A stretch of DNA of 39,873 nucleotides from Bacillota bacterium (GCA_023409955.1 JAEYQQ010000100.1:1-39873); one strand, 5' to 3'; shown: positions 16,068 through 24,893, numbered from the stretch's first letter. A program made the numbers and translations. The notes: a model not told the origin generated them from the sequence alone.

Positions 16068-17801
16068 ATGCATTCCATGAGAAAACTAATGCTAGGCGAT
16101 GAGGCGGTAGCGCGTGGGGCATATGAGGCGGGGGTACGGGTGGTTTCCAGCTATCCAGGTACACCCAGCACGGAGATTACGGAGTTTGCTTCCCAATATA
16201 AAGAGATCAACAGCGAATGGGCAACCAACGAAAAAGTGGCTGCCGAGGTGGCCTTTGGTGCCTCGCTTGCAGGCGCTCGGAGCATGACCTGCATGAAGCA
16301 TGTAGGGGTCAACGTAGCGGCTGACCCGCTGTTCACTGCAGCTTATACAGGTGTTAGCGGTGGCTTGGTCATCGCCTGCGCGGATGATCCTGCCATGCAT
16401 TCCAGCCAAAATGAGCAAGACAGCCGCTATTACGCAAGAGCCGCCCACATTCCCATGCTGGAGCCTTCCGACAGCCAGGAATGTAAATATTTTACAAAGC
16501 TAGCCTTTGAACTGAGCGAACAATACGATACGCCGGTATTCCTGCGCCTAACCACCCGGATTGCCCATGCCCGCTCAGTGGTGATGATGGAAGATAGGCA
16601 GGAAGCAGAGGTTAAGCACTATAAGCGAGATTTCATGAAATACGTCATGATGCCCGGCATGGCAAGAAAGCGCCATGTGGTGGTGGAACAGCGTATGAAA
16701 AAAATGGAAGAGGATGCAAATACATTTGCCATCAACCGGATGGAAATGAACGGTAGAGATCTTGGGGTTATCTGCAGCGGATCTTGCTATACCTATGTGA
16801 AGGATGCACTGCCAAGTGCCAGTGTTTTGAAGCTGGGCATGGTACATCCGCTACCCCAAAAGCTGATTGCTGATTTTGCTGCCAGGGTGGATCATCTGGT
16901 GGTGATAGAAGAGTTGGAGCCAGTTATTGAGGAGCAGGTGGCGGCCCTGGGCATTGCTGTTGAAGGCAAGAACCTGACCGGTTTACAAGGGGAACTGTCT
17001 GTTAGCCGGCTTATGCGGTTATTTGGAGAAAGCGCACAGCTTGAGCCACAGGATACGCTGCCTGCCAGGCCGCCGGTATTATGCCCTGGCTGTCCCCACA
17101 GGGGCGCATTCTACGCTATGAAAAAGCTGAAGCTCAATGTTATGGGGGATATTGGCTGCTATACCATGTCGGCGCTGCCGCCTTTGAACATGTTGGATGC
17201 TTGCCTTTGCATGGGTGCCAGCATCGGTATGGCCTTTGGCGCAGAAAAGGCCCAAGGCAAGGATTTTTCCAGGCATACGGTTGCTGTGCTGGGAGACAGC
17301 ACCTTTATCCATAGCGGCATTACTGCACTGATTGACGCAGTGTACAATGGCGGAACCATCACTGTGGTGATTTTGGATAACCGTATAACCGGCATGACCG
17401 GCCATCAGCATAACCCTGCTACCGGCAAAGACATACATGGGAATCAGGCGCCGCAGCTTGATTTGGAGGCGCTTTGCATAGCCTGTGGTGTAGCGCATGT
17501 GACAGTGGTAGACCCCTTTGATCAAAAGGAAATGCTACGTGTTCTGAGAGAAGAAACAGCCCGTGAGGCGGTATCCGTTATCATTGCCCGGCGGCCATGT
17601 GTGCTACTTGAAAAAGAGGAAACGTATCCTGCAGCGGTTGTAAATTGCCGCAACTGCGGCGCATGCCTGGGGCTTGGCTGTCCGGCCATTGAGCGGGGGG
17701 ATGCTGGCATGCGTATTAACGGTGCACTATGTGTGGATTGCGGCTTGTGCGTAGATGTATGCCCCTTCAAAGCCATACATGCGGGGAGGGAAAGTAAATG
17801 A
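16068..17801 (+). CDS. iorA: Indolepyruvate ferredoxin oxidoreductase, alpha subunit
   Basis: Large subunit of the thiamine-diphosphate enzyme that oxidatively decarboxylates aryl-pyruvates (from Trp, Phe, Tyr transamination) to aryl-acetyl-CoA, reducing ferredoxin. The 577 residues show the pyrimidine-domain start LGDEAVARGA with SSYPGTPSTEI, the TPP/pyrophosphate motif LGDSTFIHSG with a downstream NRITGMTGHQ, and a C-terminal ferredoxin-like tail with two [4Fe-4S] motifs, CRNCGACLGLGCP and CVDCGLCVDVCP (from about residue 527). Three in-frame ATGs (16062, 16068, 16077) are candidates; 16068 has the best spacing from AAGGA. The stop overlaps the iorB start as ATGA. Confidence 0.93.
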   Translation: MHSMRKLMLGDEAVARGAYEAGVRVVSSYPGTPSTEITEFASQYKEINSEWATNEKVAAEVAFGASLAGARSMTCMKHVGVNVAADPLFTAAYTGVSGGLVIACADDPAMHSSQNEQDSRYYARAAHIPMLEPSDSQECKYFTKLAFELSEQYDTPVFLRLTTRIAHARSVVMMEDRQEAEVKHYKRDFMKYVMMPGMARKRHVVVEQRMKKMEEDANTFAINRMEMNGRDLGVICSGSCYTYVKDALPSASVLKLGMVHPLPQKLIADFAARVDHLVVIEELEPVIEEQVAALGIAVEGKNLTGLQGELSVSRLMRLFGESAQLEPQDTLPARPPVLCPGCPHRGAFYAMKKLKLNVMGDIGCYTMSALPPLNMLDACLCMGASIGMAFGAEKAQGKDFSRHTVAVLGDSTFIHSGITALIDAVYNGGTITVVILDNRITGMTGHQHNPATGKDIHGNQAPQLDLEALCIACGVAHVTVVDPFDQKEMLRVLREETAREAVSVIIARRPCVLLEKEETYPAAVVNCRNCGACLGLGCPAIERGDAGMRINGALCVDCGLCVDVCPFKAIHAGRESK

Positions 17802-18370
17802 TTCGTCCCGTGTTTGATGTAGTCATTGTAGGGGTGGGCGGTCAGGGAACGCTGCTAGCCAGCAAAATTCTGGGACATATCGCTTTGGAAGAAGGCTGCG
17901 ATGTAAAGGTCAGTGAGGTTCATGGCATGGCTCAGCGCGGCGGTAGTGTCATCACTCACGTCCGGGTAGGGGAAAAGGTCAATGCACCGCTGGTATCCTC
18001 CGGCTGCGCCGACTATCTGCTGGCCTTTGAGGAGCTGGAAGCTGCGCGGGCTCTTCACTTTTTAAAACCTGCCGGTTGGCTGATTGTAAGCGCTCAACGG
18101 ATCTTGCCCATGCCCGTCATTACCGGCACAGCTAAGTATCCACAAGAGCCCTTGCGTGCAGCCAAAGAGCTATACCAAATACAACAGCTAGATGCATTGG
18201 CTATTGCAGAAAACTGCGGAAGCCAGCGGGCGGTAAACCTTGTCCTGCTGGGAGCGCTGTCAAAGCACCTGCCATGGGAAAAGGAACGCTGGCATCAGGC
18301 CATTGCGGCCTGTGTTCCAAAGAAAACTTTGGACGTCAATACAAAAGCCTTCGATGCCGGAACCCTGTAA
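17798..18370 (+). CDS. iorB: Indolepyruvate ferredoxin oxidoreductase, beta subunit
   Basis: Small gamma-domain subunit of the same oxidoreductase, partner of iorA. The 190-residue protein begins VVIVGVGGQGTLLASKIL, the usual GxGGQG motif of the oxidoreductase gamma domain, and has HGMAQRGGSVITHVR, also conserved in the family. It overlaps iorA by four bases, which suggests translational coupling and a 1:1 complex. The next gene, a second paaK, starts 27 bp later. Confidence 0.93.
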   Translation: MIRPVFDVVIVGVGGQGTLLASKILGHIALEEGCDVKVSEVHGMAQRGGSVITHVRVGEKVNAPLVSSGCADYLLAFEELEAARALHFLKPAGWLIVSAQRILPMPVITGTAKYPQEPLRAAKELYQIQQLDALAIAENCGSQRAVNLVLLGALSKHLPWEKERWHQAIAACVPKKTLDVNTKAFDAGTL

Positions 18371-18397
18371 CACATCAAACGAAAGAGGTGCAGTCAT

Positions 18398-19699
18398 ATG
18401 CATCTGTATTGGAACAAAACCATGGAATGCCTGCCTCGTGAGCAATTGCGGGAGCTGATGGGTGAGCGACTTCGCGCTGTGGTGCGCAGGGTATATGAGA
18501 ACGTACCCTTTTATCGCACTAAGATGCAGGAACTGGGGGTCACACCTCAGGACATAAAGGGTGTGGAGGATGTTGTGCTCCTGCCCTTCACTGAAAAAGA
18601 GGATCTGCGCAATCATTATCCCTTTGGCATGTTTGCCGTACCCCAGTCAGAGATTGTGCGAGTCCACGCCTCCAGCGGCACCACCGGCAAGCCTTCGGTG
18701 GCTGGTTATACCAGCGGTGACATTGACCGCTGGGCGGAGCTGATGGCTAGGGCCATGTATTGTGCAGGTGTCACCAAGAGCGATGTGGTGCAGGTGGCCT
18801 ATGGCTACGGCTTGTTTACCGGCGGCCTTGGTGCTCACTATGGCGCGGAGCGGGTAGGTGCCTCCGTCATTCCCATGAGCGGCGGCAATACCCAGCGGCA
18901 GCTGATGCTCATGGAGGATTTTGGCGCAACTGCGCTATGCTGCACGCCTTCTTATGCCATCAACCTGGCGGAATCGCTGCACAATGCAGGCATCAGCCTG
19001 GATCGCATTAGGCTCAAGGCCGGTATCTTCGGTGCGGAGCCCTGGTCAGAAGCCATGCGGGACAAGCTTGAAGACATGCTTCATATTGATGCTCTAAATG
19101 TCTATGGCCTCAGCGAGATCATGGGTCCTGGCGTCAGCATGGAATGCCTTGAGAAAAGCGGTATGCACATTTGGGAGGACCATTTTTTACCGGAGGTCAT
19201 CGGCGTAAACGGCGAAAGCCTGCCATACGGACAGGAAGGAGACCTTACCTTTACAACACTGACCAAACATGGCATGCCCCTTCTGCGCTACCGGACCCAT
19301 GACCTGACTGTTTTGACGGATGCACCTTGCGTTTGCGGCCGCACCCATGTTCGCATGGGCCGCATTACCGGCCGCACCGATGATATGCTGATTATCCGAG
19401 GTGTTAACGTATTTCCTTCCCAGATCGAGCATGCGCTTTTGCAGGTGCCTGGTGTGGAGCCTCACTATCAAATCATGGTGGACCGCGTGGGGGCCATGGA
19501 TACGGTGGAGGTTCAGGTGGAATTAAGTCCCCGGCTGGTCGGCGATACGGTCAGGTCGCTGGAGGCTTTGCAGGCAAAAGTGGCAGCCCAGCTGGCATCC
19601 AGTGCGCTGATTCATGCAGAGGTCAAACTGTGCCAGCCTGGCAGCCTGCCAAGGAGTGAGGGAAAGGCCAAGCGGGTTATTGACCGAAGAAAAATGTGA
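18398..19699 (+). CDS. paaK: Phenylacetate-CoA ligase, second copy
   Basis: Second AMP-forming aryl-acyl CoA ligase, 433 residues, clearly homologous to the one at 14762 but well diverged. Motifs: SSGTTGKP at 92-99, NVYGLSEIMGPGV, RYRTHDL and the C-terminal RTDDMLIIRGVNVFPSQIE. The ATG is preceded by GAAAGAGGTGC, a strong ribosome site. It is co-transcribed by spacing with iorAB. Together with the first copy it flanks the oxidoreductase; the two may differ in aryl-acid preference. The direction of the ligase in the cell (activation, or ATP-yielding release of the acid) is inferred only. Confidence 0.9.
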   Translation: MHLYWNKTMECLPREQLRELMGERLRAVVRRVYENVPFYRTKMQELGVTPQDIKGVEDVVLLPFTEKEDLRNHYPFGMFAVPQSEIVRVHASSGTTGKPSVAGYTSGDIDRWAELMARAMYCAGVTKSDVVQVAYGYGLFTGGLGAHYGAERVGASVIPMSGGNTQRQLMLMEDFGATALCCTPSYAINLAESLHNAGISLDRIRLKAGIFGAEPWSEAMRDKLEDMLHIDALNVYGLSEIMGPGVSMECLEKSGMHIWEDHFLPEVIGVNGESLPYGQEGDLTFTTLTKHGMPLLRYRTHDLTVLTDAPCVCGRTHVRMGRITGRTDDMLIIRGVNVFPSQIEHALLQVPGVEPHYQIMVDRVGAMDTVEVQVELSPRLVGDTVRSLEALQAKVAAQLASSALIHAEVKLCQPGSLPRSEGKAKRVIDRRKM

Positions 19700-19700
19700 A

Positions 19701-19770
19701 TATTTTTCCTTAAGCAATAAGAAACGGTGTATACTGAATACTAAGCAGGGAACATAAGGAGGCAGGACGA
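19701..19770 (+). promoter_or_regulatory. Possible internal promoter before the ACT gene
   Basis: TATACT at 19730-19735 gives a good -10; the -35 region 18 bp upstream (TTCCTT) is poor. A strong AAGGAGG ribosome site follows at about 19756-19762. The short gap also allows read-through from paaK. Confidence 0.3.
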
Positions 19771-20202
19771 ATGTACGTAAAGCAGATTTCCGTGTTTATC
19801 GAGAACACGCCTGGCCGACTGGCGGACTTTACCAGGCTGCTGGGGGAGCATCAAATTGACCTGGTATCCCTGTCCATTGCCGATACCACCCATTTTGGCA
19901 TATTGAGAGGGATCGTAGCCGACTATGAGCGGGCGGAAAAGCTTATCAGTGAAGCGGGCTATACGGTTCGCCTGACGGATGTACTGGCAGCCTCCGTTCC
20001 TGATGTACCCGGCGGGCTGGCCAAGGTGCTGGGATTGTTGTCTGATAACGGTATCAGCATTGAATATTTGTACAGCTTTGTACGCAATGCCGGAAAAAAC
20101 GCGCTGATTATCTTCCGGGTGGAAGAATTGGACAATGCCGCCAAGGTGCTTGAAGGTCATGGCGTACGTCTTTTGACCCAGGAGGAAGTGCGGCACCTAT
20201 AA
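19771..20202 (+). CDS. Tandem ACT-domain protein
   Basis: A 143-residue protein made of two ACT domains (about 3-70 and 71-140); the first begins QISVFIENTPGRLADFTRLL and the second VPGGLAKVLGLL, both typical ACT starts with the ligand-site glycine. ACT domains bind amino acids. Free-standing ACT proteins of this type commonly travel with paaK and iorAB in Clostridia, so a role in sensing aromatic or other amino acids for this cassette is likely but unproven. No catalytic or DNA-binding domain is present. Confidence 0.8.
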   Translation: MYVKQISVFIENTPGRLADFTRLLGEHQIDLVSLSIADTTHFGILRGIVADYERAEKLISEAGYTVRLTDVLAASVPDVPGGLAKVLGLLSDNGISIEYLYSFVRNAGKNALIIFRVEELDNAAKVLEGHGVRLLTQEEVRHL

Positions 20203-20225
20203 CTTTGATCAAAGAAGGCCGATGC

Positions 20226-21332
20226 ATGCAATACCGTAAAAACGAACGGGTGGTTGATTTACAGGCCATTCGGGACAATGTTTGTGCATTAAAGGGCGCA
20301 GTTGGAGCGAATACGCAATTGATGGCTGTGGTTAAGGCAGATGCCTATGGTCATGGCATGGTTCCGGTGGCAAAGGCAGCCCTTTGCGCCGGGGCCTCCT
20401 TTTTGGGGGTAGCCACGCCGGATGAAGGCGTACTGCTCAGGGAGAATCAGATCACAGCACCTATTCTCATCTTTGGCGCACTGACCAAAGATGGAGCTGA
20501 GGCGGCAGTACAATATGAGCTTACCCAGACAGTATTTCGGCCGGAGATGATTACTTGGCTGGCGGATGAATGCATGCGTCAGAATAAGCAGGTTTTTGTC
20601 CACCTGAAAATCGATACCGGTATGGGGCGCATCGGCGTTCGTACGCTTGCAGAGGCGAAAACCTTACTGTACGCTCTGGGCAGAGCATCTTGTGTGAAGC
20701 TAACCGGAGCCTTTACCCATTTTGCCGACGCGGATGGGGCTGAGGTAACATTTGCACGAAGGCAGATGGATATATTTAAAGAAATATGCCAAGCTTTGCC
20801 CAGTGGAGTTCTTTGCCATGCCGCCAACAGTGCTGCAACACTGCGCCTACCCGAGGCGCATTTTGATATGGTACGCCCTGGCATAGCAATGTACGGCTGT
20901 CCGCCTGTAAAAACAGACCTACCGCTACGCCCTGCTATGCGCTGGGTAACGGAGGTGGTTCATGTGAAAGAGATAGAGGCCGGCGATACCGTCAGCTATG
21001 GCCGCACCTTTACGGCGATTCAACCGATGCGGGTAGCCACTCTTCCTGTGGGCTATGGCGATGGCTATCACCGCATGCTGTCCAACCGGGGGAAGGTACT
21101 GGTGGGAGGCAGGCTGGCGCCCATACTGGGCCGAGTCTGCATGGATCAGACCATGGTGGATGTAACGGGTATTCCCGAAGCTGCACCGGGAGCAGAGGTT
21201 GTGCTAATGGGCAGACAGGGAGATGATGAAATCACGCCGGATCAGTTGGGGGAGTGGGCAGGCACCATTAGCTATGAGATGCTGTTGGCGCCAACCATAC
21301 GGGTACCAAGAAGCTATGAACACGCTGAATGA
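20226..21332 (+). CDS. alr: Alanine racemase
   Basis: PLP-dependent enzyme converting L- to D-alanine for peptidoglycan. The 368 residues have the PLP-lysine motif AVVKADAYGHG with Lys37, the second catalytic residue Tyr258 in VSYGRTF, GYGDGYHR and GRVCMDQTMVDVT. The start is set at ATG 20226, which has AAGG seven bases upstream and matches the usual N terminus; a TTG at 20205 in the same frame is only three bases after the preceding stop and lacks its own site. The next gene starts inside its last codons. Confidence 0.94.
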   Translation: MQYRKNERVVDLQAIRDNVCALKGAVGANTQLMAVVKADAYGHGMVPVAKAALCAGASFLGVATPDEGVLLRENQITAPILIFGALTKDGAEAAVQYELTQTVFRPEMITWLADECMRQNKQVFVHLKIDTGMGRIGVRTLAEAKTLLYALGRASCVKLTGAFTHFADADGAEVTFARRQMDIFKEICQALPSGVLCHAANSAATLRLPEAHFDMVRPGIAMYGCPPVKTDLPLRPAMRWVTEVVHVKEIEAGDTVSYGRTFTAIQPMRVATLPVGYGDGYHRMLSNRGKVLVGGRLAPILGRVCMDQTMVDVTGIPEAAPGAEVVLMGRQGDDEITPDQLGEWAGTISYEMLLAPTIRVPRSYEHAE

Positions 21333-21894
21333 GGAAAAGAAGGTGCTTCGCAATGCGATGCGCTCCTTGCCTGTGCCCTATGAGCGGACAAAGGAAGGAA
21401 AAGCGGCTGCTGAATATCTTTCTGCATGGTCGGTATTTCAAAAAGCGGATATTGTGGGCTGCTATGTTGGTATAGGCAATGAAATAGACACCCGGCTTGT
21501 GCTGAACACGATTATCAGCGCCGGCAAGGCATTGGCGCTGCCCAAAACCTATGAAAAGGGCATTATGGAATTTCGCCGGGTATTGGACCCGGCCTTTTTG
21601 CTGCCGGGGCGGTGGAGCATACCCGAACCGGGAAAGGATGCACAGTTGATACAGCCCCAGGAGATATCCCTTATGCTAATTCCCGCATTGGCGGTGGATA
21701 AGTTCGGCCGCAGGCTAGGGCAGGGGGCTGGCTATTATGACAGATATCTGCCAGGAACGAACTGCCCATTGGCGGCGTTGGTGCTGGAAAGGCAGGTTGT
21801 CCCTTCCGTCCCTTGCGGGGATCGGGATTATTTGGTACAATGGATTATCACAGGCAATGGCATTTTGCCTGCATTACTTGCGGCAAGGGCATAG
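21316..21894 (+). CDS. 5-formyltetrahydrofolate cyclo-ligase
   Basis: Cytoplasmic enzyme converting 5-formyl-THF to 5,10-methenyl-THF with ATP. The 192 residues match the family in size and motifs: the basic N-terminal helix KKVLRNAMR, IGNEIDTRL, ALPKTYEKGIMEFRR, and the C-terminal LIPALAVDKFGRRLGQGAGYYDRYL signature (two parts shown as one motif of the family: the GRRLGQGAGYYDR stretch binds nucleotide). ATG 21316 overlaps the end of alr by 17 bp; earlier in-frame codons would be buried in alr. Function is well supported; symbol varies (ygfA/fau). Confidence 0.9.
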   Translation: MNTLNEEKKVLRNAMRSLPVPYERTKEGKAAAEYLSAWSVFQKADIVGCYVGIGNEIDTRLVLNTIISAGKALALPKTYEKGIMEFRRVLDPAFLLPGRWSIPEPGKDAQLIQPQEISLMLIPALAVDKFGRRLGQGAGYYDRYLPGTNCPLAALVLERQVVPSVPCGDRDYLVQWIITGNGILPALLAARA

Positions 21895-21909
21895 AAAGGG
21901 ACTGTTTTC

Positions 21910-22716
21910 ATGCAAAAAAGCAATACAGCAAAAAAGAAGCCCAAAATTGTAACCAAACCCATACTTACAGGCCGGATTACGGACAGCTTTACGATCAAAC
22001 GCGCTTTACGTGTGACCGGCAGTATTGTGGTTGCCGTTTTCCTCTATATGGTTTTCGGTGTGCTTATGATGTTTGATAATATGATTTTACGTTTACTGGC
22101 CAATACTGCCTTGGTGCTGCTAGGTGCTGGTTTTCTGTATATGAGCGGTGCTACCCAGGGGGAAGCAGATGCGGCTTATGGTGAAATCATGTATCAGCGG
22201 CGGGAGGAGGGCAAGGATGTTCCGGACGGCGAGATTGCCAGAAGCTTTCACCCGGCAAAGGGGATTGCTACTGCCTTCATCGGAGCCCTTCCTTTTGTAC
22301 TGCTTGCAATCATCGTAGCAGTTACAACACAGCTTCAGACATATTCCTTGGGCGCTCTGCCGGATTGGATTTCTGCATACCGGCAGCAGACGGAGCTTGG
22401 GGAGCCGCTGCGCTATTATGATTCTACCACATCCTTTGGTGCGCTTGATGCCATTAATTTGCTTGTAAGGTTTGTGATCTTGCCGTATGTCGGCATGGTG
22501 GGTAGCAGCAATGCCCAGGCAGTCCTTTTGGTGGAACGGCTCAGCCCGCTGCTGGTATTAATTGTTCCGGCCGGTTATGCCATTGGTTACTTTCGCGGTA
22601 AAGATCTGCGCGCCAGGGTGCATACCAGTATTGCTCAGAGCAAGCGCCGCAAGAAAAAGAAGGATAAAAAGGAACGACAGAATCGGCAGCAAAAGGGTCC
22701 TGAGCAGCTGATTTGA
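21910..22716 (+). CDS. Unknown polytopic membrane protein
   Basis: A 268-residue protein I do not recognise. It has a basic N terminus (about 1-35), two close membrane spans (about 37-57 and 60-80), a polar cytoplasmic or loop segment (about 81-115) with EGEADAAYGE-like acidic character, a span at about 120-142, another one or two spans at about 175-220, and a very basic, lysine-rich C-terminal tail (KRRKKKKDKKERQ) that suggests a cytosolic end. The ATG is 15 bp after the cyclo-ligase stop, with AAGGGAC upstream. Neighbouring folate, alanine racemase and rRNA methyltransferase genes give no clear function. Confidence 0.75.
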   Translation: MQKSNTAKKKPKIVTKPILTGRITDSFTIKRALRVTGSIVVAVFLYMVFGVLMMFDNMILRLLANTALVLLGAGFLYMSGATQGEADAAYGEIMYQRREEGKDVPDGEIARSFHPAKGIATAFIGALPFVLLAIIVAVTTQLQTYSLGALPDWISAYRQQTELGEPLRYYDSTTSFGALDAINLLVRFVILPYVGMVGSSNAQAVLLVERLSPLLVLIVPAGYAIGYFRGKDLRARVHTSIAQSKRRKKKKDKKERQNRQQKGPEQLI

Positions 22717-22777
22717 CGCGGTATCCGAAGATTAAACCGGCATCAGCGTTGGTGCCTGTATACAACAGGAGGATATT

Positions 22778-23347
22778 GTGCGTATCATAGGCGGTGAAGC
22801 CCGTTCCAGGCTCATCGATGCCCCCAAGGGCATGGATACCAGGCCAACACAGGATAAGGTTCGGGAATCTCTGTTCAACATATTGCAATGGAACATTGAA
22901 GGCAGGCATGTGCTTGACCTGTTTGCCGGAAGCGGTGCACTAGGGTTGGAGGCGATCAGCCGCGGAGCGGACGATGCTATATTTGTCGATGTGTCGCATC
23001 ATGCCGCAGCGGTCATTCAATCCAATATTGAAAAGCTTGGGTTTGGCGACCGTGCTAAGGTAATAAAGGCTGACTGGCGAACTGCGATATCGGGCCTTTC
23101 TTCTCATCACAACCATCGCTTTGACCTGATATTTCTGGACCCGCCCTATAAGATGGATGATACAGGCGAAATGTGTCTTGGTATGCTTAATGCAGGGATT
23201 GTAGCAGACAACGCCCTTTTTGTGATTGAGCACTCTTGGGATGCTCCGCCGAAGCTTGACCTACGGCTGCGGGCTACGGATGTACGCCGTTATGGCAGCA
23301 CCGGTATCACATTTTGTACGCCGGCTGTAAAGGGGGAAACTGAATGA
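22778..23347 (+). CDS. rsmD: 16S rRNA (guanine966-N2)-methyltransferase
   Basis: SAM-dependent methyltransferase acting on G966 of 16S rRNA. The 189 residues carry the start MRIIGGEARSR, RPTQDKVRESLFNIL, the SAM-binding LDLFAGSGALGLEAISRG, and the catalytic IFLDPPY motif, all typical of RsmD. The start is GTG at 22778, behind ACAGGAGGATA. It overlaps coaD by four bases (ATGA), the common rsmD-coaD pair of Bacillota. Confidence 0.94.
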   Translation: MRIIGGEARSRLIDAPKGMDTRPTQDKVRESLFNILQWNIEGRHVLDLFAGSGALGLEAISRGADDAIFVDVSHHAAAVIQSNIEKLGFGDRAKVIKADWRTAISGLSSHHNHRFDLIFLDPPYKMDDTGEMCLGMLNAGIVADNALFVIEHSWDAPPKLDLRLRATDVRRYGSTGITFCTPAVKGETE

Positions 23348-23841
23348 AGGATGCTCTGTGCATTTACCCTGGCAGCTTTGATCCTATCACATTGGGGCAT
23401 GTGGACATAATCAAAAGAGCAGCCTTGCTTTTTCCTAAGGTGATAGTAGCGGTGCTGCGAAACCCCAGCAAAAGCGGCAGCTTCCCAGTTGAAGAGCGTG
23501 TAGCGCTGATCAAAAAGGCTTGTGCCGATCTTTCGAACGTTCAAGTGGATTGTTTTGAAGGACTTTTGGTAGACTACATGAAGGAAAAACATGGTACAGT
23601 GGTGATTCGGGGCTTGCGTGCTGTCAGCGATTTTGATAGCGAGTTTCAAATGGCGCAGGTTAACCGACAAATATATCCCCACATGGAAACACTGTTTATG
23701 ATGACTTCTCCGGAACATGCCTACATCAGCTCCAGCGTTGTCAGGGAGATCGCAGCCTTTGGAGGCGATGTCTCCTCCATGGTGCCACAGACCATATTGG
23801 CCGATATTTATCAACGATTCACCAAAGCCAATGCCGATTGA
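23344..23841 (+). CDS. coaD: Phosphopantetheine adenylyltransferase
   Basis: Penultimate enzyme of coenzyme A synthesis: transfers AMP to 4'-phosphopantetheine. The 165 residues have YPGSFDPITLGH with the nucleotidyltransferase (T/H)xGH motif, RGLRAVSDFDSEFQMAQVN in the active site, and the C-terminal YISSSVVREIAAFGGDVS motif. Length is the family norm. It starts inside the stop of rsmD and precedes a coiled-coil gene after 23 bp. Confidence 0.96.
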   Translation: MKDALCIYPGSFDPITLGHVDIIKRAALLFPKVIVAVLRNPSKSGSFPVEERVALIKKACADLSNVQVDCFEGLLVDYMKEKHGTVVIRGLRAVSDFDSEFQMAQVNRQIYPHMETLFMMTSPEHAYISSSVVREIAAFGGDVSSMVPQTILADIYQRFTKANAD

Positions 23842-23864
23842 ACCGATGAAAAGGAGGCAGTCCT

Positions 23865-24482
23865 ATGGATCAGCATACCCGAGAGATCATTGATGAAATG
23901 GAAAATCTGCTGATGAGCAGTTCCAAGCTTCCCATGACAAATTTATACATGGTAGACAGGAACAAGCTAAGAGCGCTTTTGCAGGACCTGGAAGAAAGCC
24001 TGCCAGAGGACATCGCCAGGTCGGCCAGTATTATTCAAAATGAGGCCAGAATCATTGGCGAGGCTCGTTCCCGGGCGGAAAATACGGTAGCGGAGGCGAA
24101 TGCAAAAGCCCGCCAGACGGTGGATGAAGCTGTGCGTTCTGCCCAGTTGACAACTGCAAATGCTCAAATGAAGGCAGATGAACTGTACCGTTCCAGTAAT
24201 GAACAGGCAAGCCGCATTGTTTCGGATGCTCAGCGGCGTGCCAAAGAAATTATTGACGAAGCAGAGCATCAGGCCATGCAGTTAGTTAGCGAAGAAGAGA
24301 TCGTCGCAAGGGCTCAGGCGGAGTCGGAAGAAATCCGTCAAAGTACCCAGGAGGAAATGGAAGCGCTGCGGCAGGATATGTTTAATTACATGGACAGCCT
24401 GCTGGATGATACGGATAAAATCCTTTCCGACAAGGTGCAGGCATTGCGAAGAACAAGGCAGGAACTGCAGGCGCAAAGATAA
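23865..24482 (+). CDS. Coiled-coil protein (ATP synthase b-like), function unknown
   Basis: A 205-residue, soluble, charged protein. After an N-terminal part (1-55) that includes MVDRNKLRALLQDLEESLP, it is one long Ala/Glu/Arg-rich helix with heptad character (about 60-150) resembling the stalk of ATP synthase subunit b, then a second helical tail ending in basic residues. There is no membrane span. Homologous small coiled-coil genes occur after coaD in many Clostridia; the N-terminal part weakly recalls DivIVA-like proteins. A role in cell shape or division is conceivable but not shown. A terminator follows. Confidence 0.7.
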   Translation: MDQHTREIIDEMENLLMSSSKLPMTNLYMVDRNKLRALLQDLEESLPEDIARSASIIQNEARIIGEARSRAENTVAEANAKARQTVDEAVRSAQLTTANAQMKADELYRSSNEQASRIVSDAQRRAKEIIDEAEHQAMQLVSEEEIVARAQAESEEIRQSTQEEMEALRQDMFNYMDSLLDDTDKILSDKVQALRRTRQELQAQR

Positions 24483-24496
24483 ATAGATTCTGTCCT

Positions 24497-24538
24497 ATCA
24501 GGCTGCTTGATGGAATCAGGCGGCCTGATATTGTCTTT
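24497..24538 (+). terminator. Intrinsic terminator after the coiled-coil gene
   Basis: A 16-bp stem, TATCAGGCTGCTTGAT with ATCAGGCGGCCTGATA (two G-U wobbles), three-base loop GGA, then TTGTCTTT. It starts 15 bp after the stop codon. Confidence 0.85.
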
Positions 24539-24738
24539 AAATCGGCAGTTAATATAATTGCACATCAGTATAAATCGTTAATTGGTTTTTATGTATGTTC
24601 ATCAGTTGTTCAAATGCAGTTCACAAACGCTTGTTACAATGACTTTGCAATAAGGGATGCAAGCCACCGTATCCCCAATGCACACTCCTTTTCAAGGCAT
24701 TTCTTGTGAATGCCAACCTCCCTATCCTCCATACAAGC

Positions 24739-24788
24739 AAAGCCCGTGTATGCAGATGGCAGAACTGCATGCACGGGTTTTGTGCTTG
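24739..24788 (+). terminator. Second, unassigned terminator-like hairpin
   Basis: Arms AAAGCCCGTGTATGCAG (24739-24755) and CTGCATGCACGGGTTTT (24765-24781) form a 17-bp stem with two wobbles and a nine-base loop, followed by GTGCTT. It lies 250 bp after the first terminator with no gene between. Confidence 0.65.
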
Positions 24789-24893
24789 CCAGAATTTTTG
24801 AAAGAGGGTGAAATTACCGTTTTCAAATCGGGTTAATAATATCCTCCTTAGCCAAAATAGCACTGTGGAATGCAAAAAGGCGGAGCAGTTAAT

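Larger units (their letters stand above)
24483..24893. other. Intergenic region with two strong hairpins
   Basis: No gene is supported here. It contains the terminator of the preceding operon (24497-24538), an A+T-rich middle part, and a second 17-bp hairpin (24739-24781). An open frame on the minus strand (24621-24875) has no ribosome site and runs through the hairpin, so it is not called. Confidence 0.6.

Noticed and set aside
24621..24875. 84-codon minus-strand frame before the efflux adaptor
   Set aside because: No ribosome site and it crosses the terminator hairpin.
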